In this document: piece after piece, positions 28,383 through 36,443 of the stretch
Layout: the number at the start of each line of letters is the position of its first letter
How positions within the stretch are numbered: the stretch's first letter is position 1
Assembly: GCF_024808665.1 (NCBI RefSeq)
Contig: NZ_JANUBZ010000018.1
Location: forward strand, 1-64,000
Direction: 5' to 3'
Source: Mucilaginibacter empetricola
GTDB taxonomy: Bacteria > Bacteroidota > Bacteroidia > Sphingobacteriales > Sphingobacteriaceae
Length of the DNA stretch: 64,000 bases
The notes under the pieces: generated by a model
Database searches by the model: none
The model's input: the letters and a program-made list of their open reading frames with translations, nothing else
Told to the model about the DNA's origin: nothing
Program-made: the position numbers and the translations under genes

Positions 28383-29204
28383 TTAGAACAATTCTATTTC
28401 AGCCGCTATCATTATGTGAGGACTTAAACATAACAACTCAGCATCTTTCTCTGTAAGTTTCACTAACTCTAAAAGGCGTAGTCTTTGTTCTGTTGACGAC
28501 CAGCTTTCAAAATATTTGCTGTCTATCCAGGCAATTCCTTCTACAGCTAAAAGATCAACGGGTTTAAAACCAGCCGATTCAAACTCTGATATTAATGCCG
28601 ATGGCCGATGAAAATAAGCTTGGGCCAACATACCGGGAATGGAATTCGGGGGGTAATGGCAGCTAGTCGTAAGTTCTTCCTTACACATCGAAAAAACGTC
28701 GGGGTTGTGTATCATGCCATTTTGAAGCGCAGCGAGTGTAAAAGCGGAATAGGTAATGGCGAAACCTAACACAACACCGCCAATTCTTAATATTCTACGC
28801 GCCTCCTTTATAACCGCAATGCGTTCTGCTTCATCTTGAAGATGATAAAGTGGGCCATGTAAAATGACCACATCTGCACAATGATCTGCTAGTGGCAATT
28901 GCCTCGCTTCACCAAGTATCGCCTTAAAAGGACGTTTGGATTTGTGTGAACGTTTTTCAGCTTGCTGGATATGCTTGATAACAGGATCAATTAAAAAAAC
29001 CTGGTGGCCGAGGTTTGCTAACCACTGGGAATAATGACCTGTTCCTCCACCAATATCAGCTATAACACCATTTGATGAAGGTAAATAACGACTTATTAAA
29101 TCTTTGTTTCTTTCAAACTCGAGAGGGCCGAGCCCCATTTTTAGTCTTGATTCTTCAGCACTTTGTGCATAAAAGGCATCAATTGAGGGATCAATATAAT
29201 TCAT
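28383..29204 (-). CDS. Class I SAM-dependent methyltransferase
   Basis: Motif I is VIADIGGGTGHYSQWLANLG (residues about 44-63), with an acidic residue (LIDP) closing motif II and ADVVILHGPLYHL as motif III/IV. It is a 273-residue Methyltransf_11/25-type fold for a small-molecule substrate that cannot be deduced. It stands alone between a hairpin and a long intergenic region. Confidence 0.85.
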   Translation of the reverse strand: MNYIDPSIDAFYAQSAEESRLKMGLGPLEFERNKDLISRYLPSSNGVIADIGGGTGHYSQWLANLGHQVFLIDPVIKHIQQAEKRSHKSKRPFKAILGEARQLPLADHCADVVILHGPLYHLQDEAERIAVIKEARRILRIGGVVLGFAITYSAFTLAALQNGMIHNPDVFSMCKEELTTSCHYPPNSIPGMLAQAYFHRPSALISEFESAGFKPVDLLAVEGIAWIDSKYFESWSSTEQRLRLLELVKLTEKDAELLCLSPHIMIAAEIELF

Positions 29205-29472
29205 TTAGTTTCATAAAAAATATACATAAGAATTCTGTTGGCGAGATCGGGCGATCGGCCGGCTGACAGGAACATTAATATATGTTGCTGTTTCGTGTAT
29301 ATTTATGAAACAATTCTAATAGGTCAAAGATATCATAAAATGTATCTTCAAAGACTAACCAGCTATAAATATAAGTCTCCTCTGCATTCTCATGGAACAG
29401 GTCTGGGCACTATCTCGTAACTATAGCTGTTTTGTTTGTAACATAAATGTTGCAATTAAGGTTCGGCTTATT

Positions 29473-29567
29473 TATATTTGATTTATTCAAAATGGCAATA
29501 GTTCTTATTGCCCATTGTGATAAGGTTTAGGTTAAAGCCTCTGAACAGCGAGTGTGAAGAGGCTTTT
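29473..29567 (+). ncRNA. Candidate small RNA or transcription-attenuating leader
   Basis: A TATATTTG -7 box lies at 29473-29480. Downstream are a hairpin GGCAATA/TATTGCC (29494-29512) and then AAAGCCTCT (29534-29542) pairing with 29558-29566 into a T-rich tail, a terminator form. The upstream AGGTTT near 29523 could pair instead with AAAGCCT at 29534-29540, an antiterminator-like alternative. The DUF1080 gene begins 97 bases further on. It could be a stand-alone RNA or a leader. The rest of the 29205-29663 gap has no feature I can support. Confidence 0.4.
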
Positions 29568-29663
29568 ATTTTAAATTGACCCCAAAAACAATAAAAAAGA
29601 TACAAATCATTTATGGGGCTCTTTTCGTTTAATGGTTATATTCGTTTAATAAATGTGCTAACC

Positions 29664-30509
29664 ATGAAAACCGCAAAAGTTGTACTGCCGCTGTTGCTGT
29701 GTGTCTTTTTATCAGCATTTACCTATTCCGGCAAAAAAAATCATTGGAAAAAACTTTATGATGGCCGAAACCTTACTGGTTGGGACGTTTACATTGGTCC
29801 TGATCTGGATAATGACGGCAAACCTATTACCGGCAAACCACTAGGACTAAATAACGACCCGCGCTTTGTTTTTACTATTGTAAAAGATGATGGCGAAAAG
29901 GTTATCCGTGTGTCCGGGCAAAACTGGGGGGCCATATCAACCCATAAAGAATATGAAGATTATCATTTGCATTTAATGTTTAAATGGGGCAAACTGCAAT
30001 GGGGGCAAAAAAAAGGAAAGAAAAAGGATAGCGGGGTTTTGTATCATTCGGTAGGGAGCTATGGTGCCGATTATGGCGCCTGGATGCGTTCGCAGGAATT
30101 TCAGATTGAAGAAGGCAATTGCGGCGACTACTGGGGAGTTGCAGGTGGGATGGCAGATATTAGGGCAGATAAAAAATCGGAAAGCGAATATGTTTATAAT
30201 CCGCAAGGGAAATTAACGGTGTTTGGCGAAAAGAGTGAAGCCGGCAGACATTGCATCAAAAGTGGTGATGCCGAAAACCCAACCGGCCAGTGGAACACGC
30301 TCGATTTATATTGCCATGGCGATACCAGTATACACGTAGTAAACGGTAAAGTGATGATGGTGCTGTACCATAACCGCCAAATGCAAGATGGAAAAGAACA
30401 GCCGCTAACCAAAGGAAAAATACAAATACAATCGGAAGGGGCAGAGGCGTTTTATAAAGATATTATTATACAGCCCATTGATGAGCTGCCGGCGGAGCTG
30501 TTGAGGTAA
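29664..30509 (+). CDS. Exported DUF1080 (3-keto-disaccharide hydrolase-like) protein
   Basis: From the ATG at 29664 the product begins with a signal peptide (MKTAKVVLPLLLCVFLSAF). An upstream in-frame ATG at 29613 would bury that signal and is rejected. The domain starts with WKKLYDGRNLTGWDVY and is a concanavalin-like beta sandwich of the DUF1080 family, some members of which hydrolyse 3-keto-glycosides. It is the last chromosomal protein gene before tRNA-Pro and the inserted element. Confidence 0.87.
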   Translation: MKTAKVVLPLLLCVFLSAFTYSGKKNHWKKLYDGRNLTGWDVYIGPDLDNDGKPITGKPLGLNNDPRFVFTIVKDDGEKVIRVSGQNWGAISTHKEYEDYHLHLMFKWGKLQWGQKKGKKKDSGVLYHSVGSYGADYGAWMRSQEFQIEEGNCGDYWGVAGGMADIRADKKSESEYVYNPQGKLTVFGEKSEAGRHCIKSGDAENPTGQWNTLDLYCHGDTSIHVVNGKVMMVLYHNRQMQDGKEQPLTKGKIQIQSEGAEAFYKDIIIQPIDELPAELLR

Positions 30510-30564
30510 TTGGCGGGTACAGGGCAAAATGTGAAAAAACGTTTTGCATAAAGTGGAGGATATA

Positions 30565-30572
30565 TATATTTG
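30565..30572 (+). promoter_or_regulatory. -7 promoter box of tRNA-Pro
   Basis: TATATTTG matches the Bacteroidota TAnnTTTG element and ends 20 bases before the tRNA, a suitable distance for transcription start plus a short leader. Confidence 0.55.
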
Positions 30573-30592
30573 TTACCTCAAAATTAACAGTT

Positions 30593-30666
30593 CGGGATGT
30601 AGCGTAGCCCGGTATCGCGCCAGCATGGGGTGCTGGAGGTCGGAAGTTCGAATCTTCTCATCCCGA
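30593..30666 (+). tRNA. tRNA-Pro (anticodon GGG), integration target
   Basis: The cloverleaf is complete: acceptor CGGGATG/CATCCCG, D-arm with GTAGCCCGGTA, anticodon stem CCAGC/GCTGG around ATGGGGT (anticodon GGG), T-arm GGAAGTTCGAATCTTC and discriminator A. CCA is not encoded. Its 3' part from 30620 is repeated at 47753, showing that the element to the right inserted into this gene and restored it. Confidence 0.97.
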
Positions 30667-30671
30667 CTTGA
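30620..30671 (+). repeat. attL: 52-bp direct repeat within the tRNA-Pro 3' end
   Basis: Bases 30620-30671, from the anticodon stem (CCAGC) to TTGA past the tRNA, are identical to 47753-47804. One copy is in the functional tRNA, the other is a tRNA fragment at the far end. Confidence 0.93.
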
Positions 30672-30676
30672 AAATC

Positions 30677-30711
30677 AAGGACTTATGATTGAAAAATCTA
30701 AGTCCTTTTTT
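30677..30711 (+). terminator. Element-borne terminator downstream of tRNA-Pro
   Basis: AAGGACTTA at 30677-30685 pairs with 30699-30707 and is followed by a run of T's to 30711. It replaces the native terminator, which is now stranded at 47818-47850. Confidence 0.75.
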
Positions 30712-30715
30712 CATG

Positions 30716-30735
30716 GGTCAAACATAGGTCAAACA
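30716..30735 (+). promoter_or_regulatory. Left-end tandem arm-type sites for the integrase
   Basis: Two copies of GGTCAAACA spaced by AT lie 45 bases inside the left repeat. The identical 20 bases recur in the same orientation at 47623-47642 near the right end. Confidence 0.6.
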
Positions 30736-30839
30736 GTTTTGATAGGTTTTGTTGCTTTCAAGTATGTAGAAAAAAAATCACATTTAGTTATTTTAAACTA
30801 TTTTGGCTATTTAGAATAGGACAGCTTCATTATTTTCTT

Positions 30840-31598
30840 CTAAAGTTCAATGCACTTATCAGTACGAAATAATGGGTTTTCATTGTTATGAACATAGCCA
30901 AGCTGATTGGTCAGCAATTTGGTATGACCTATTTTAAACTCAGGGATATTTTGATGATGATGCCCGTAAATCCAATAATCAGGTGTAGTATCCAAAATCA
31001 AATCATCCAAAATCGTTGCAAATGCCTCGTTCAAGTAGTCACCTTTATATTCAGGGGGATAGTTTTTAAAGGTAGGAACGTGATGTGTGATCACTACTTT
31101 TTTGCCTGTTGTGTCTGTTTCTAAAGCATCGCGCAGAAAAGTAAGGCAGTTTGCGTGAAAATCATTATAATCAGGAATTTGAAACCGTCTTCCGTTAAAA
31201 CTGATTTGATAAAAATCATTCAGGCCACGTTCTATCCGCCAGCCATTTAATAAGCTGATGGATGACCACAAGGTGGAAAATATCACCTGGTGTGTGCCAA
31301 ATTTTTTAACTACATTATTTACCAGCGACACATTATTTCTGATCTGTTCTTCAAATGACCCTGATCTGTTTGAAATATCGCTTTGATAGTACTCGTGATT
31401 TCCCGGTATCCAATAGGTTTCCTTGAAGTGATCACTAATATAATTAAAGAAGTCTTTTTGTCCGTCTATCTGGGTAAACAATGTAATATCACCTGCCAAT
31501 ATCAAGATGTCTGCTATGGGTTGAATTGGGTGGGCTTTTATGTAGGCTTCATTTTTGGGAAACTCTAAATGCAGGTCGGAACAGTACTGTAAAATCAT
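30840..31598 (-). CDS. Calcineurin-like metallophosphoesterase (element cargo)
   Basis: All five metal-binding blocks are visible: D8-L-H10 in CSDLHLE, GD at 36-37 in LAGDIT, GNHEYY, ITHHVPT and YGHHHQN. The 252-residue single-domain enzyme is cytoplasmic and would hydrolyse a phosphomonoester or diester; the substrate is unknown. It is the leftmost gene of the element, 168 bases from attL, and stands apart from other cargo. Similar enzymes occur in phage and defence settings, but nothing here proves such a role. Confidence 0.88.
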   Translation of the reverse strand: MILQYCSDLHLEFPKNEAYIKAHPIQPIADILILAGDITLFTQIDGQKDFFNYISDHFKETYWIPGNHEYYQSDISNRSGSFEEQIRNNVSLVNNVVKKFGTHQVIFSTLWSSISLLNGWRIERGLNDFYQISFNGRRFQIPDYNDFHANCLTFLRDALETDTTGKKVVITHHVPTFKNYPPEYKGDYLNEAFATILDDLILDTTPDYWIYGHHHQNIPEFKIGHTKLLTNQLGYVHNNENPLFRTDKCIEL

Positions 31599-31772
31599 GG
31601 CATCTCAAAATTATAAAAAGGCGCTTTAAAACCATTATGTAAGGCCATTATTTGCCTTAACTTTTTAAATTAGCTTATTTATAAGGATTTTAAATTGGAA
31701 TGATATTAAAATAAATTGACATAAAATTTACCATTACAATAATTGTAGATGAATTTTAGTAATTGAATTTAT

Positions 31773-31780
31773 TATATTTG
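31773..31780 (+). promoter_or_regulatory. -7 promoter box of the small RNA candidate
   Basis: TATATTTG matches TAnnTTTG. The expected start of transcription is near 31786. A clear -33 TTTG element is not obvious. Confidence 0.45.
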
Positions 31781-31785
31781 CAATA

Positions 31786-31914
31786 TAATTTGTTGCCCGC
31801 AAGATAGCAAACTTAATAAAGTTTGTTTTGGGCCTTACAGAAAAGACCGGCTGTGATGATGACACAACCTTGTCTTCTGTATTGTTTCGTGACCTTAATC
31901 CGAAGCAATTTTTT
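31786..31914 (+). ncRNA. Structured small RNA candidate inside the element
   Basis: About 129 bases that fold by eye into three successive stems. Stem 1 has GCCC (31795-31798) with GGGC (31830-31833) enclosing AGCAAACTT/AAGTTTGTT. Stem 2 has ACAG, AAGAC, GG and TGTG paired with CACA, CC, GTCTT and CTGT (31837-31880) around an ATGATGA loop. Stem 3 has ATTGTTTCG (31881-31889) with CGAAGCAAT (31901-31909), ending in six T's, which is a terminator. No start-led open frame explains it and no + strand gene follows. I cannot match it to a known RNA family. Confidence 0.55.
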
Positions 31915-32027
31915 CAATATTTTGCCTCAATTAACCTCTTGATTTTTGTTGTACAACACCTAAAATCACGTTTTTTACCTCTAAAATAAAGAAATATCTT
32001 TAATTTTTTAATTGTATGATCGTAAAA

Positions 32028-32204
32028 TCACAACTGTTCAATCCAAGCCCTAAACATAGCGTTCAAATTTTTTCCATAGGTCTCTTTTAGATATTTGATC
32101 TTAGATTTCGTTAATCTAAAATTTATAACGGCGGTTTCTTCTTTCTTAGGCTGTCCGGTTCCCGGCCTTTTACCGCCGTGTGTGGATTTTGGAGTGTCTG
32201 TCAT
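32028..32204 (-). CDS. Small basic protein, possible DNA-binding (58 aa)
   Basis: Starting at the ATG at 32204 gives MTDTPKSTHGGKRPGTGQPKKEETAVINFRL... and a helical C-terminus. The GGKRPG.GRP-like basic N-terminus followed by an INFRL strand is the layout of small element-borne DNA-binding proteins (ribbon-helix-helix-like). An upstream in-frame ATG at 32282 adds 26 hydrophobic residues and seems unlikely. Confidence 0.55.
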   Translation of the reverse strand: MTDTPKSTHGGKRPGTGQPKKEETAVINFRLTKSKIKYLKETYGKNLNAMFRAWIEQL

Positions 32205-32295
32205 TAAAAATTTTGCGATTTTTATAGTTAAAATATAATTAGTGGATGTATGTAAAATGGCGTTCGCTGAATAAAAAACCAAACGTTATTGCCGT

Positions 32296-32928
32296 TTAAT
32301 AATCTATTTCCGTATTTAGCCCGTAGCCCAAAACATTGTTGCATAATATACGACCATCTAACCAGTCTTTTTCCTCACCGTTAGAACTTATCTCACAAAT
32401 CGAAAAATGATGTTTTAACGCAATCAGTACGGCCGTCACTGTTAAATCATAGGGGCGGTATGCTGTTTTGCACGACTGAAAAAGCAAGCCGTTTTCAGCA
32501 TATTCGTCCAATTGAAGGCCATCATCCGAAATGCAACGCGCTATGTCTACAGATTCATAACTGCCTTGCGCTACCGTAGCCAAGTTTTCACAAGGTGCAA
32601 CACGCTTGTTTACCAGTGTTCCGGCAATCCAATCCCCACCCACAATTTCATCTGGTTCGGTCAAAGAAGCACTCGAAGAGGGCCACGGTATATTAATATC
32701 TTCGTATGTAGTCCAAAAACCCAGCGGCTGCTCATCTGAACCATTAAAAAAAACCTCGTTTTTGTCCGCCATGGGTGTTGAACCTGCTGCTGCAGAGCCA
32801 TCGGCAAGTTTAATGCCCATTACATTTTCGCAATAATCAAATATCTTTTTGCAATCATTTGAAAAACTCTCAAACTGATCTTCTGTTCCTAAAACCGCCG
32901 GACGGTTCCAATAATGTGAGTACCCCAT
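32296..32928 (-). CDS. Unknown protein of the cargo array (210 aa)
   Basis: It begins MGYSHYWNRP and contains NEVFFNGSDEQPLGFWTTYEDINIPWP and CKTAYRPYDLTVTAVLIALKHHF. The latter hydrophobic helix is near the C-terminus. It is acidic and soluble. From memory such MGYSHY- proteins recur in mobile elements and phages without assigned function. It is the largest of the small-gene array on the minus strand. Confidence 0.7.
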   Translation of the reverse strand: MGYSHYWNRPAVLGTEDQFESFSNDCKKIFDYCENVMGIKLADGSAAAGSTPMADKNEVFFNGSDEQPLGFWTTYEDINIPWPSSSASLTEPDEIVGGDWIAGTLVNKRVAPCENLATVAQGSYESVDIARCISDDGLQLDEYAENGLLFQSCKTAYRPYDLTVTAVLIALKHHFSICEISSNGEEKDWLDGRILCNNVLGYGLNTEIDY

Positions 32929-32945
32929 AGCTTTTTTTAATTATG

Positions 32946-33137
32946 TTAAAGTACATTAATTTTTACAATTGACAATTCATCATCCCGCTTGAACGGGTAG
33001 CTATAATCTTCCCTTAGATTTTTTAAATATACCGGGTAAGATACCTCGTCTTCCAATTTTGCATAATTGTACGCCTTTCGGGGATTGCTAAAATAGATTG
33101 GGCCATCGAGGCTGTTATAAATCCAAATGTTTTTCAT
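32946..33137 (-). CDS. Small unknown protein (63 aa)
   Basis: MKNIWIYNSLDGPIYFSNPRKAYNYAKL... is compact, mixed alpha/beta and without motif. It is in line with the array, 17 bases upstream of the next gene, so operon expression is likely. Confidence 0.5.
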   Translation of the reverse strand: MKNIWIYNSLDGPIYFSNPRKAYNYAKLEDEVSYPVYLKNLREDYSYPFKRDDELSIVKINVL

Positions 33138-33213
33138 ACACTAATTTTTGTACCGTTAACCATTTGCAAATTCTAATTAAAACAAGACAGCCAGTCAGCA
33201 ATTTGCATTTCGG

Positions 33214-33477
33214 TCAGGGATAAACAACTCTGAAATAACTGCAATCAAGTCCCCTTAATAAGGCATTTATTTCAGCTAATTGGGCTAAGATCATTTTCGG
33301 ATAGGGCTTATTTTTTTGTTCTTCCTCCAGGATATTTTCAATACCGTAAAGATTTTCTTCCAATATCAGGTCTTGATATACCGGTATTTGGGATTGGATA
33401 AAACCAATAAAATCCTCACCTAATTGGCTGTGATGAATGTCAACTACTTTTAATATGTTTTCGTGTTCAATTGCCAT
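33214..33477 (-). CDS. Small acidic unknown protein, paralogue A (87 aa)
   Basis: It aligns over its whole length with the next gene upstream: MAI.H..ILK at the start, YRD/YQD..L..E in the middle, and LDC.YFR at the end. The pair is a tandem duplication. No family is recognised. Confidence 0.62.
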   Translation of the reverse strand: MAIEHENILKVVDIHHSQLGEDFIGFIQSQIPVYQDLILEENLYGIENILEEEQKNKPYPKMILAQLAEINALLRGLDCSYFRVVYP

Positions 33478-33524
33478 AACTGTGTTTTTAAAAGGGTTAT
33501 TGTTTTTGATCGGCTATTATTTAA

Positions 33525-33791
33525 TTAGGACACATAAATCCTAAAGTAAGTGCAATCCAACTCTAAAAGCAGCTTTTCGAGTTCGGCTAACTCTTCCTTA
33601 ATGTTATCGGGATAAGACCCGTCAGGCTCTTCCTTTTCCCAAATATCTTCAACACGGTAAAGGTGTTCATCATCCATGATCTGATCTCGGTATGATGGTT
33701 GGCAGGTATTCAGAAAATCTACCATATTTTCACTTATCTCGTCGATATTGAATTCTATCATTTTGAGTATGGTATAATGTTTAATTGCCAT
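33525..33791 (-). CDS. Small acidic unknown protein, paralogue B (88 aa)
   Basis: Paralogue of the gene at 33214-33477, sharing MAIKH.TILK, the PSYRDQIM segment, the EELAELEKLLLELDCTYFRI C-terminus and length. Identity is modest, so the duplication is not recent. Confidence 0.62.
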   Translation of the reverse strand: MAIKHYTILKMIEFNIDEISENMVDFLNTCQPSYRDQIMDDEHLYRVEDIWEKEEPDGSYPDNIKEELAELEKLLLELDCTYFRIYVS

Positions 33792-33843
33792 AGTCTTATT
33801 ATTTTAAACGTTTTTAATTCTCAATTTATTAATTATTATACTA

Positions 33844-34083
33844 TCAGTATTTAATTAGGCAACCCCTTTCGTCTGTATAAATTTTTGCGTAATGATTATT
33901 TTTAATAATCAGTTCCTTTTGTTCATCAGTCAAAGGGGTTACAGAAGCAACCGCTCTGCCATACTCATACATTTTGTGGCCGATTGTTCTTATTTCCGTC
34001 CTCACCCGGACTTTCTGACCGTCCCACCTGGTTGCGCCAATACTTTTCAAAATTTGTTTCAATTCTTTGGCTTGCTCCATCAT
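33844..34083 (-). CDS. Small unknown protein (79 aa)
   Basis: MMEQAKELKQILKSIGATRWDGQKVRVRTEIRTIGHKMYEYGRAVA... has a basic middle and a short helical start. No motif is recognised. It belongs to the minus-strand array. Confidence 0.52.
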   Translation of the reverse strand: MMEQAKELKQILKSIGATRWDGQKVRVRTEIRTIGHKMYEYGRAVASVTPLTDEQKELIIKNNHYAKIYTDERGCLIKY

Positions 34084-34151
34084 AACCTATTGCCCTTATT
34101 CACTTACAATTCAACTACTACTATATAACTCATAATATTGCTCTAACTGAA

Positions 34152-34385
34152 TTATTTCAAGTGTAGGGGCTGAATGCCCCTTGCTATTTTTGCCCGCCTC
34201 AAATGCTCATGCCAATACCTTTTATAGTTCTGGCGGAGATTATTGTTCCATGATTCGTTATAAAAACGATGACATGACGCGGCATTGTTTAAACAAAAGA
34301 TTATTGCCCCCTTGCCTGTTAGTATAACTCTTTCACCCCAAATGCCATTGGGATAATTAATTAGCTGAAACTGCCCCATCGTCAT
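34152..34385 (-). CDS. Small basic unknown protein (77 aa)
   Basis: It contains FQLINYPNGIWGERVILTGKGAIIFCLNNAASCHRFY and a basic C-terminus (HEHLRRAKIARG). It begins at the very base before the stop-side of the next gene upstream (34386), so the two are tightly coupled. Confidence 0.55.
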   Translation of the reverse strand: MTMGQFQLINYPNGIWGERVILTGKGAIIFCLNNAASCHRFYNESWNNNLRQNYKRYWHEHLRRAKIARGIQPLHLK

Positions 34386-34703
34386 TTATTGATTAATTTG
34401 TTTCAAAACTTCCAATAGTCCAATCATATTCCAATGGTCAATTTCATTGTCTGAAATAAAACTGGAAAAGTATTTTTTTTCAACATCGCTAAAGGAGGTA
34501 TCTAATACAGGGCTTTTATCTTCATCTAACCTAATGGCCTCTATATAATCCTGCACCTCATCATTAAATGGTACATAATTAAATTCATCCATTTTAACCG
34601 GACGCCCGATGCGTTCAAGCTCCGCGCTGATGCTTTCGGTAATATCCTGTTCAAATTCGGAAAGTTGCTCCCTTAATTCTTCAATTCCTTTTGTCGTTTC
34701 CAT
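34386..34703 (-). CDS. Small acidic unknown protein (105 aa)
   Basis: Strongly acidic and helical (METTKGIEELREQLSEFEQDITESISAELERIG at the start, described here only by its opening METTKG and E/D-rich helix). No motif is recognised. It abuts the downstream gene directly. Confidence 0.55.
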   Translation of the reverse strand: METTKGIEELREQLSEFEQDITESISAELERIGRPVKMDEFNYVPFNDEVQDYIEAIRLDEDKSPVLDTSFSDVEKKYFSSFISDNEIDHWNMIGLLEVLKQINQ

Positions 34704-34727
34704 GGTCTTAAATATTAAATGACTGAT

Positions 34728-35027
34728 TTATTGGTTAGCCGCTATTGGGTAGGCAGGTTTAAAATCCATTTGGGTTGGTGTCCAGTAATTAGCCTGCAAT
34801 TCTACCTGTGCTGTTACCTCGAATTGATCGTAACCATTCGGCAAAGCTTCCATAGCATTAGCGGTTACACACGTTCTATAAGCTATTGTTTGATCGCCAT
34901 GTTCAGGCAATTCATACTCAGCAAGGATCGAAAATTGAACCTGCTCTTTTCCGCAATCAACCATTACAGTATATACCAAGTCGATTCCATCGGGATTTAC
35001 GGGTGTATTTATCTTAATTGCTTTCAT
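34728..35027 (-). CDS. Small unknown protein (99 aa)
   Basis: A beta-rich sequence (DLVYTVMVDCGKEQVQFSILAEYELPE) with a central hydrophobic strand pattern. It lies within the array and has no recognised family. Confidence 0.55.
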   Translation of the reverse strand: MKAIKINTPVNPDGIDLVYTVMVDCGKEQVQFSILAEYELPEHGDQTIAYRTCVTANAMEALPNGYDQFEVTAQVELQANYWTPTQMDFKPAYPIAANQ

Positions 35028-35104
35028 CTTAAAACTTTTTTAATTATATAATTCCTTTCATAATGTGTGTAAACTTGCATGACGCATTTCATAAAATAAG
35101 TAGT

Positions 35105-35461
35105 TTATATAAGAGTTAAACGTTCTATTTCTATTTCAAAACAATCACCATCAGCATCTTCAACAATGGCATTATCACCTCTGAAAGATTTTATGTAACC
35201 GCTAAATTCGTGCATGTGGATGTCTGTACCGTTCGGTTCAGGTACTAAAGCCAAATCGCCAATGTTCAATTCTCCGCTGCAAGTTTCCTGTTCATAATCC
35301 ATGCAAAGGATATGATCTTCAAACGTACCACCGTTGGTTATTTCATCAGCGGTCATGCTTGATATATCATTAGCCATTGTTTTTAACGCTTCTGATACTT
35401 GTTCTTTACTGCCTGAACCGGTAATCTTTATTTTAATGTCGGGAGATACTATTGTTGTCAT
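35105..35461 (-). CDS. Small acidic unknown protein (118 aa)
   Basis: The first half (KIKITGSGSKEQVSEALKTMANDI) looks like a small alpha/beta unit. The second half is an acidic beta barrel-like segment with GELNIGDLALVPEP, GYIKSFRGDNAIVEDADGD and EIEIERLTLI. It overlaps nothing and is five bases from the gene upstream. Confidence 0.58.
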   Translation of the reverse strand: MTTIVSPDIKIKITGSGSKEQVSEALKTMANDISSMTADEITNGGTFEDHILCMDYEQETCSGELNIGDLALVPEPNGTDIHMHEFSGYIKSFRGDNAIVEDADGDCFEIEIERLTLI

Positions 35462-35465
35462 AGTT

Positions 35466-35705
35466 TTAATATTTAAGCCGTTTTAATTCATCAGCAACTT
35501 CCTGTTCAGATGGATTACTTCCCTCAAAAAGCAGGTAGGATTTACCATCCTCAAACATTTCGTCCTGTTCTTCAATTTCCCGTACTGGCTCTACGCCATC
35601 GTCCTGTAAGTCATAGTCAACAATTAATACTTTACAGTCGGGCAAGTTTGTGTTAAAGGATGTAATCACACCCCCACTTACTGTTATTAATACTTTTGCT
35701 TCCAT
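35466..35705 (-). CDS. Small acidic unknown protein (79 aa)
   Basis: It begins MEAKVLITVSGGVITSFNTNLPDCKVLIVDYDLQDDG and continues with an acidic helix. The opening strand-turn-strand recurs, from memory, in small proteins of Bacteroidota mobile elements. The function is unknown. Confidence 0.58.
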   Translation of the reverse strand: MEAKVLITVSGGVITSFNTNLPDCKVLIVDYDLQDDGVEPVREIEEQDEMFEDGKSYLLFEGSNPSEQEVADELKRLKY

Positions 35706-35731
35706 AATAATTTCCTTAGTTATTTATTAAC

Positions 35732-35914
35732 TTAATCGTTTAAAAGTTCGCCATCATATTTTTTGGCATGATTGATATAGCGTTGTATTTGTTTAATCCT
35801 AAACACCCAATTATCTATCAGATCTGCCACACTGTCCTAATAGGCTAAGTCATCGATCAAATCGCCGTCTAATCCGGCATCTATAAATGTTTTTTCTAAT
35901 TCTGCGTGTGTCAT
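35732..35914 (-). pseudogene. Small acidic ORF split by an in-frame TAG
   Basis: From the ATG at 35914 the frame reads 25 residues (MTHAELEKTF...LIDDLAY), meets TAG at 35837-35839, then continues for 34 sensible residues (DSVADLIDNWVFRIKQIQRY...) to a TAA at 35732-35734. The composition on both sides matches its neighbours. It is probably a nonsense-inactivated 60-residue member of the array. A 25-residue product remains possible. Confidence 0.55.
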
Positions 35915-35929
35915 GATTTTCTTGTTTAT

Positions 35930-36439
35930 TTAAACAGCTAATTGCCAAATCTCTATATCGCTTAAAAGCATTTCATCGGGAGAGGCATAGAAAAAAACCT
36001 CCCTGTCTAATTTGCAACCCTCAAAATCCTGCCCAAATTCGTTACGCAATACTTCCCCAAACGCCTCCGGCGCAATGGTTAAATCAAAGCCGGGATTTTC
36101 CGGGTCTGCAAGCTCCCTGCACTTATAGGCTTTGTCTTTCCCAAAGATTGTAGAATATTTGAAACTGGCCTGTCGTTTATCGCCGTCAGCCCAAATCTCA
36201 AACGTTTGGTAGTCTTCATCCAGTAACAATGTATCTTCGTCAAGGTCGTCGGGCGATAAACCAATCCAGTCGTCGTCGTCCCCGTATTCCTTACACATGA
36301 TTTCAAATGGTAAAAATTCACCGTGCAGTAATAACAATCGTTCTGCTTCTTCTTTGCTGATACGCTGGTTGAAGTTGGTGGTTTCGTCATCGGTATTGAT
36401 GTTAACTTCGATGCCTTTAATAATTTGTGTTGTTTCCAT
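35930..36439 (-). CDS. Acidic unknown protein (169 aa)
   Basis: I start it at the ATG at 36439 (METTQIIKG), because the upstream ATG at 36463 adds a short unrelated MNFNLFNA. It is very acidic, with CKEYGDDDDWIGLSPDDLDEDTLLLDED in the middle and a beta-rich rest. Acidic surface mimicry of DNA is seen in anti-restriction proteins, but I see no ArdA/Ocr motif, so that is speculation. Confidence 0.62.
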   Translation of the reverse strand: METTQIIKGIEVNINTDDETTNFNQRISKEEAERLLLLHGEFLPFEIMCKEYGDDDDWIGLSPDDLDEDTLLLDEDYQTFEIWADGDKRQASFKYSTIFGKDKAYKCRELADPENPGFDLTIAPEAFGEVLRNEFGQDFEGCKLDREVFFYASPDEMLLSDIEIWQLAV

Positions 36440-36443
36440 AGCA

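Noticed and set aside
30544..30819. 91-codon open frame across tRNA-Pro
   Set aside because: It spans the tRNA and its terminator and is not a protein gene.
31750..31989. Open + strand frame across the small RNA candidate
   Set aside because: No ATG start, and the hairpins and terminator explain the sequence better.
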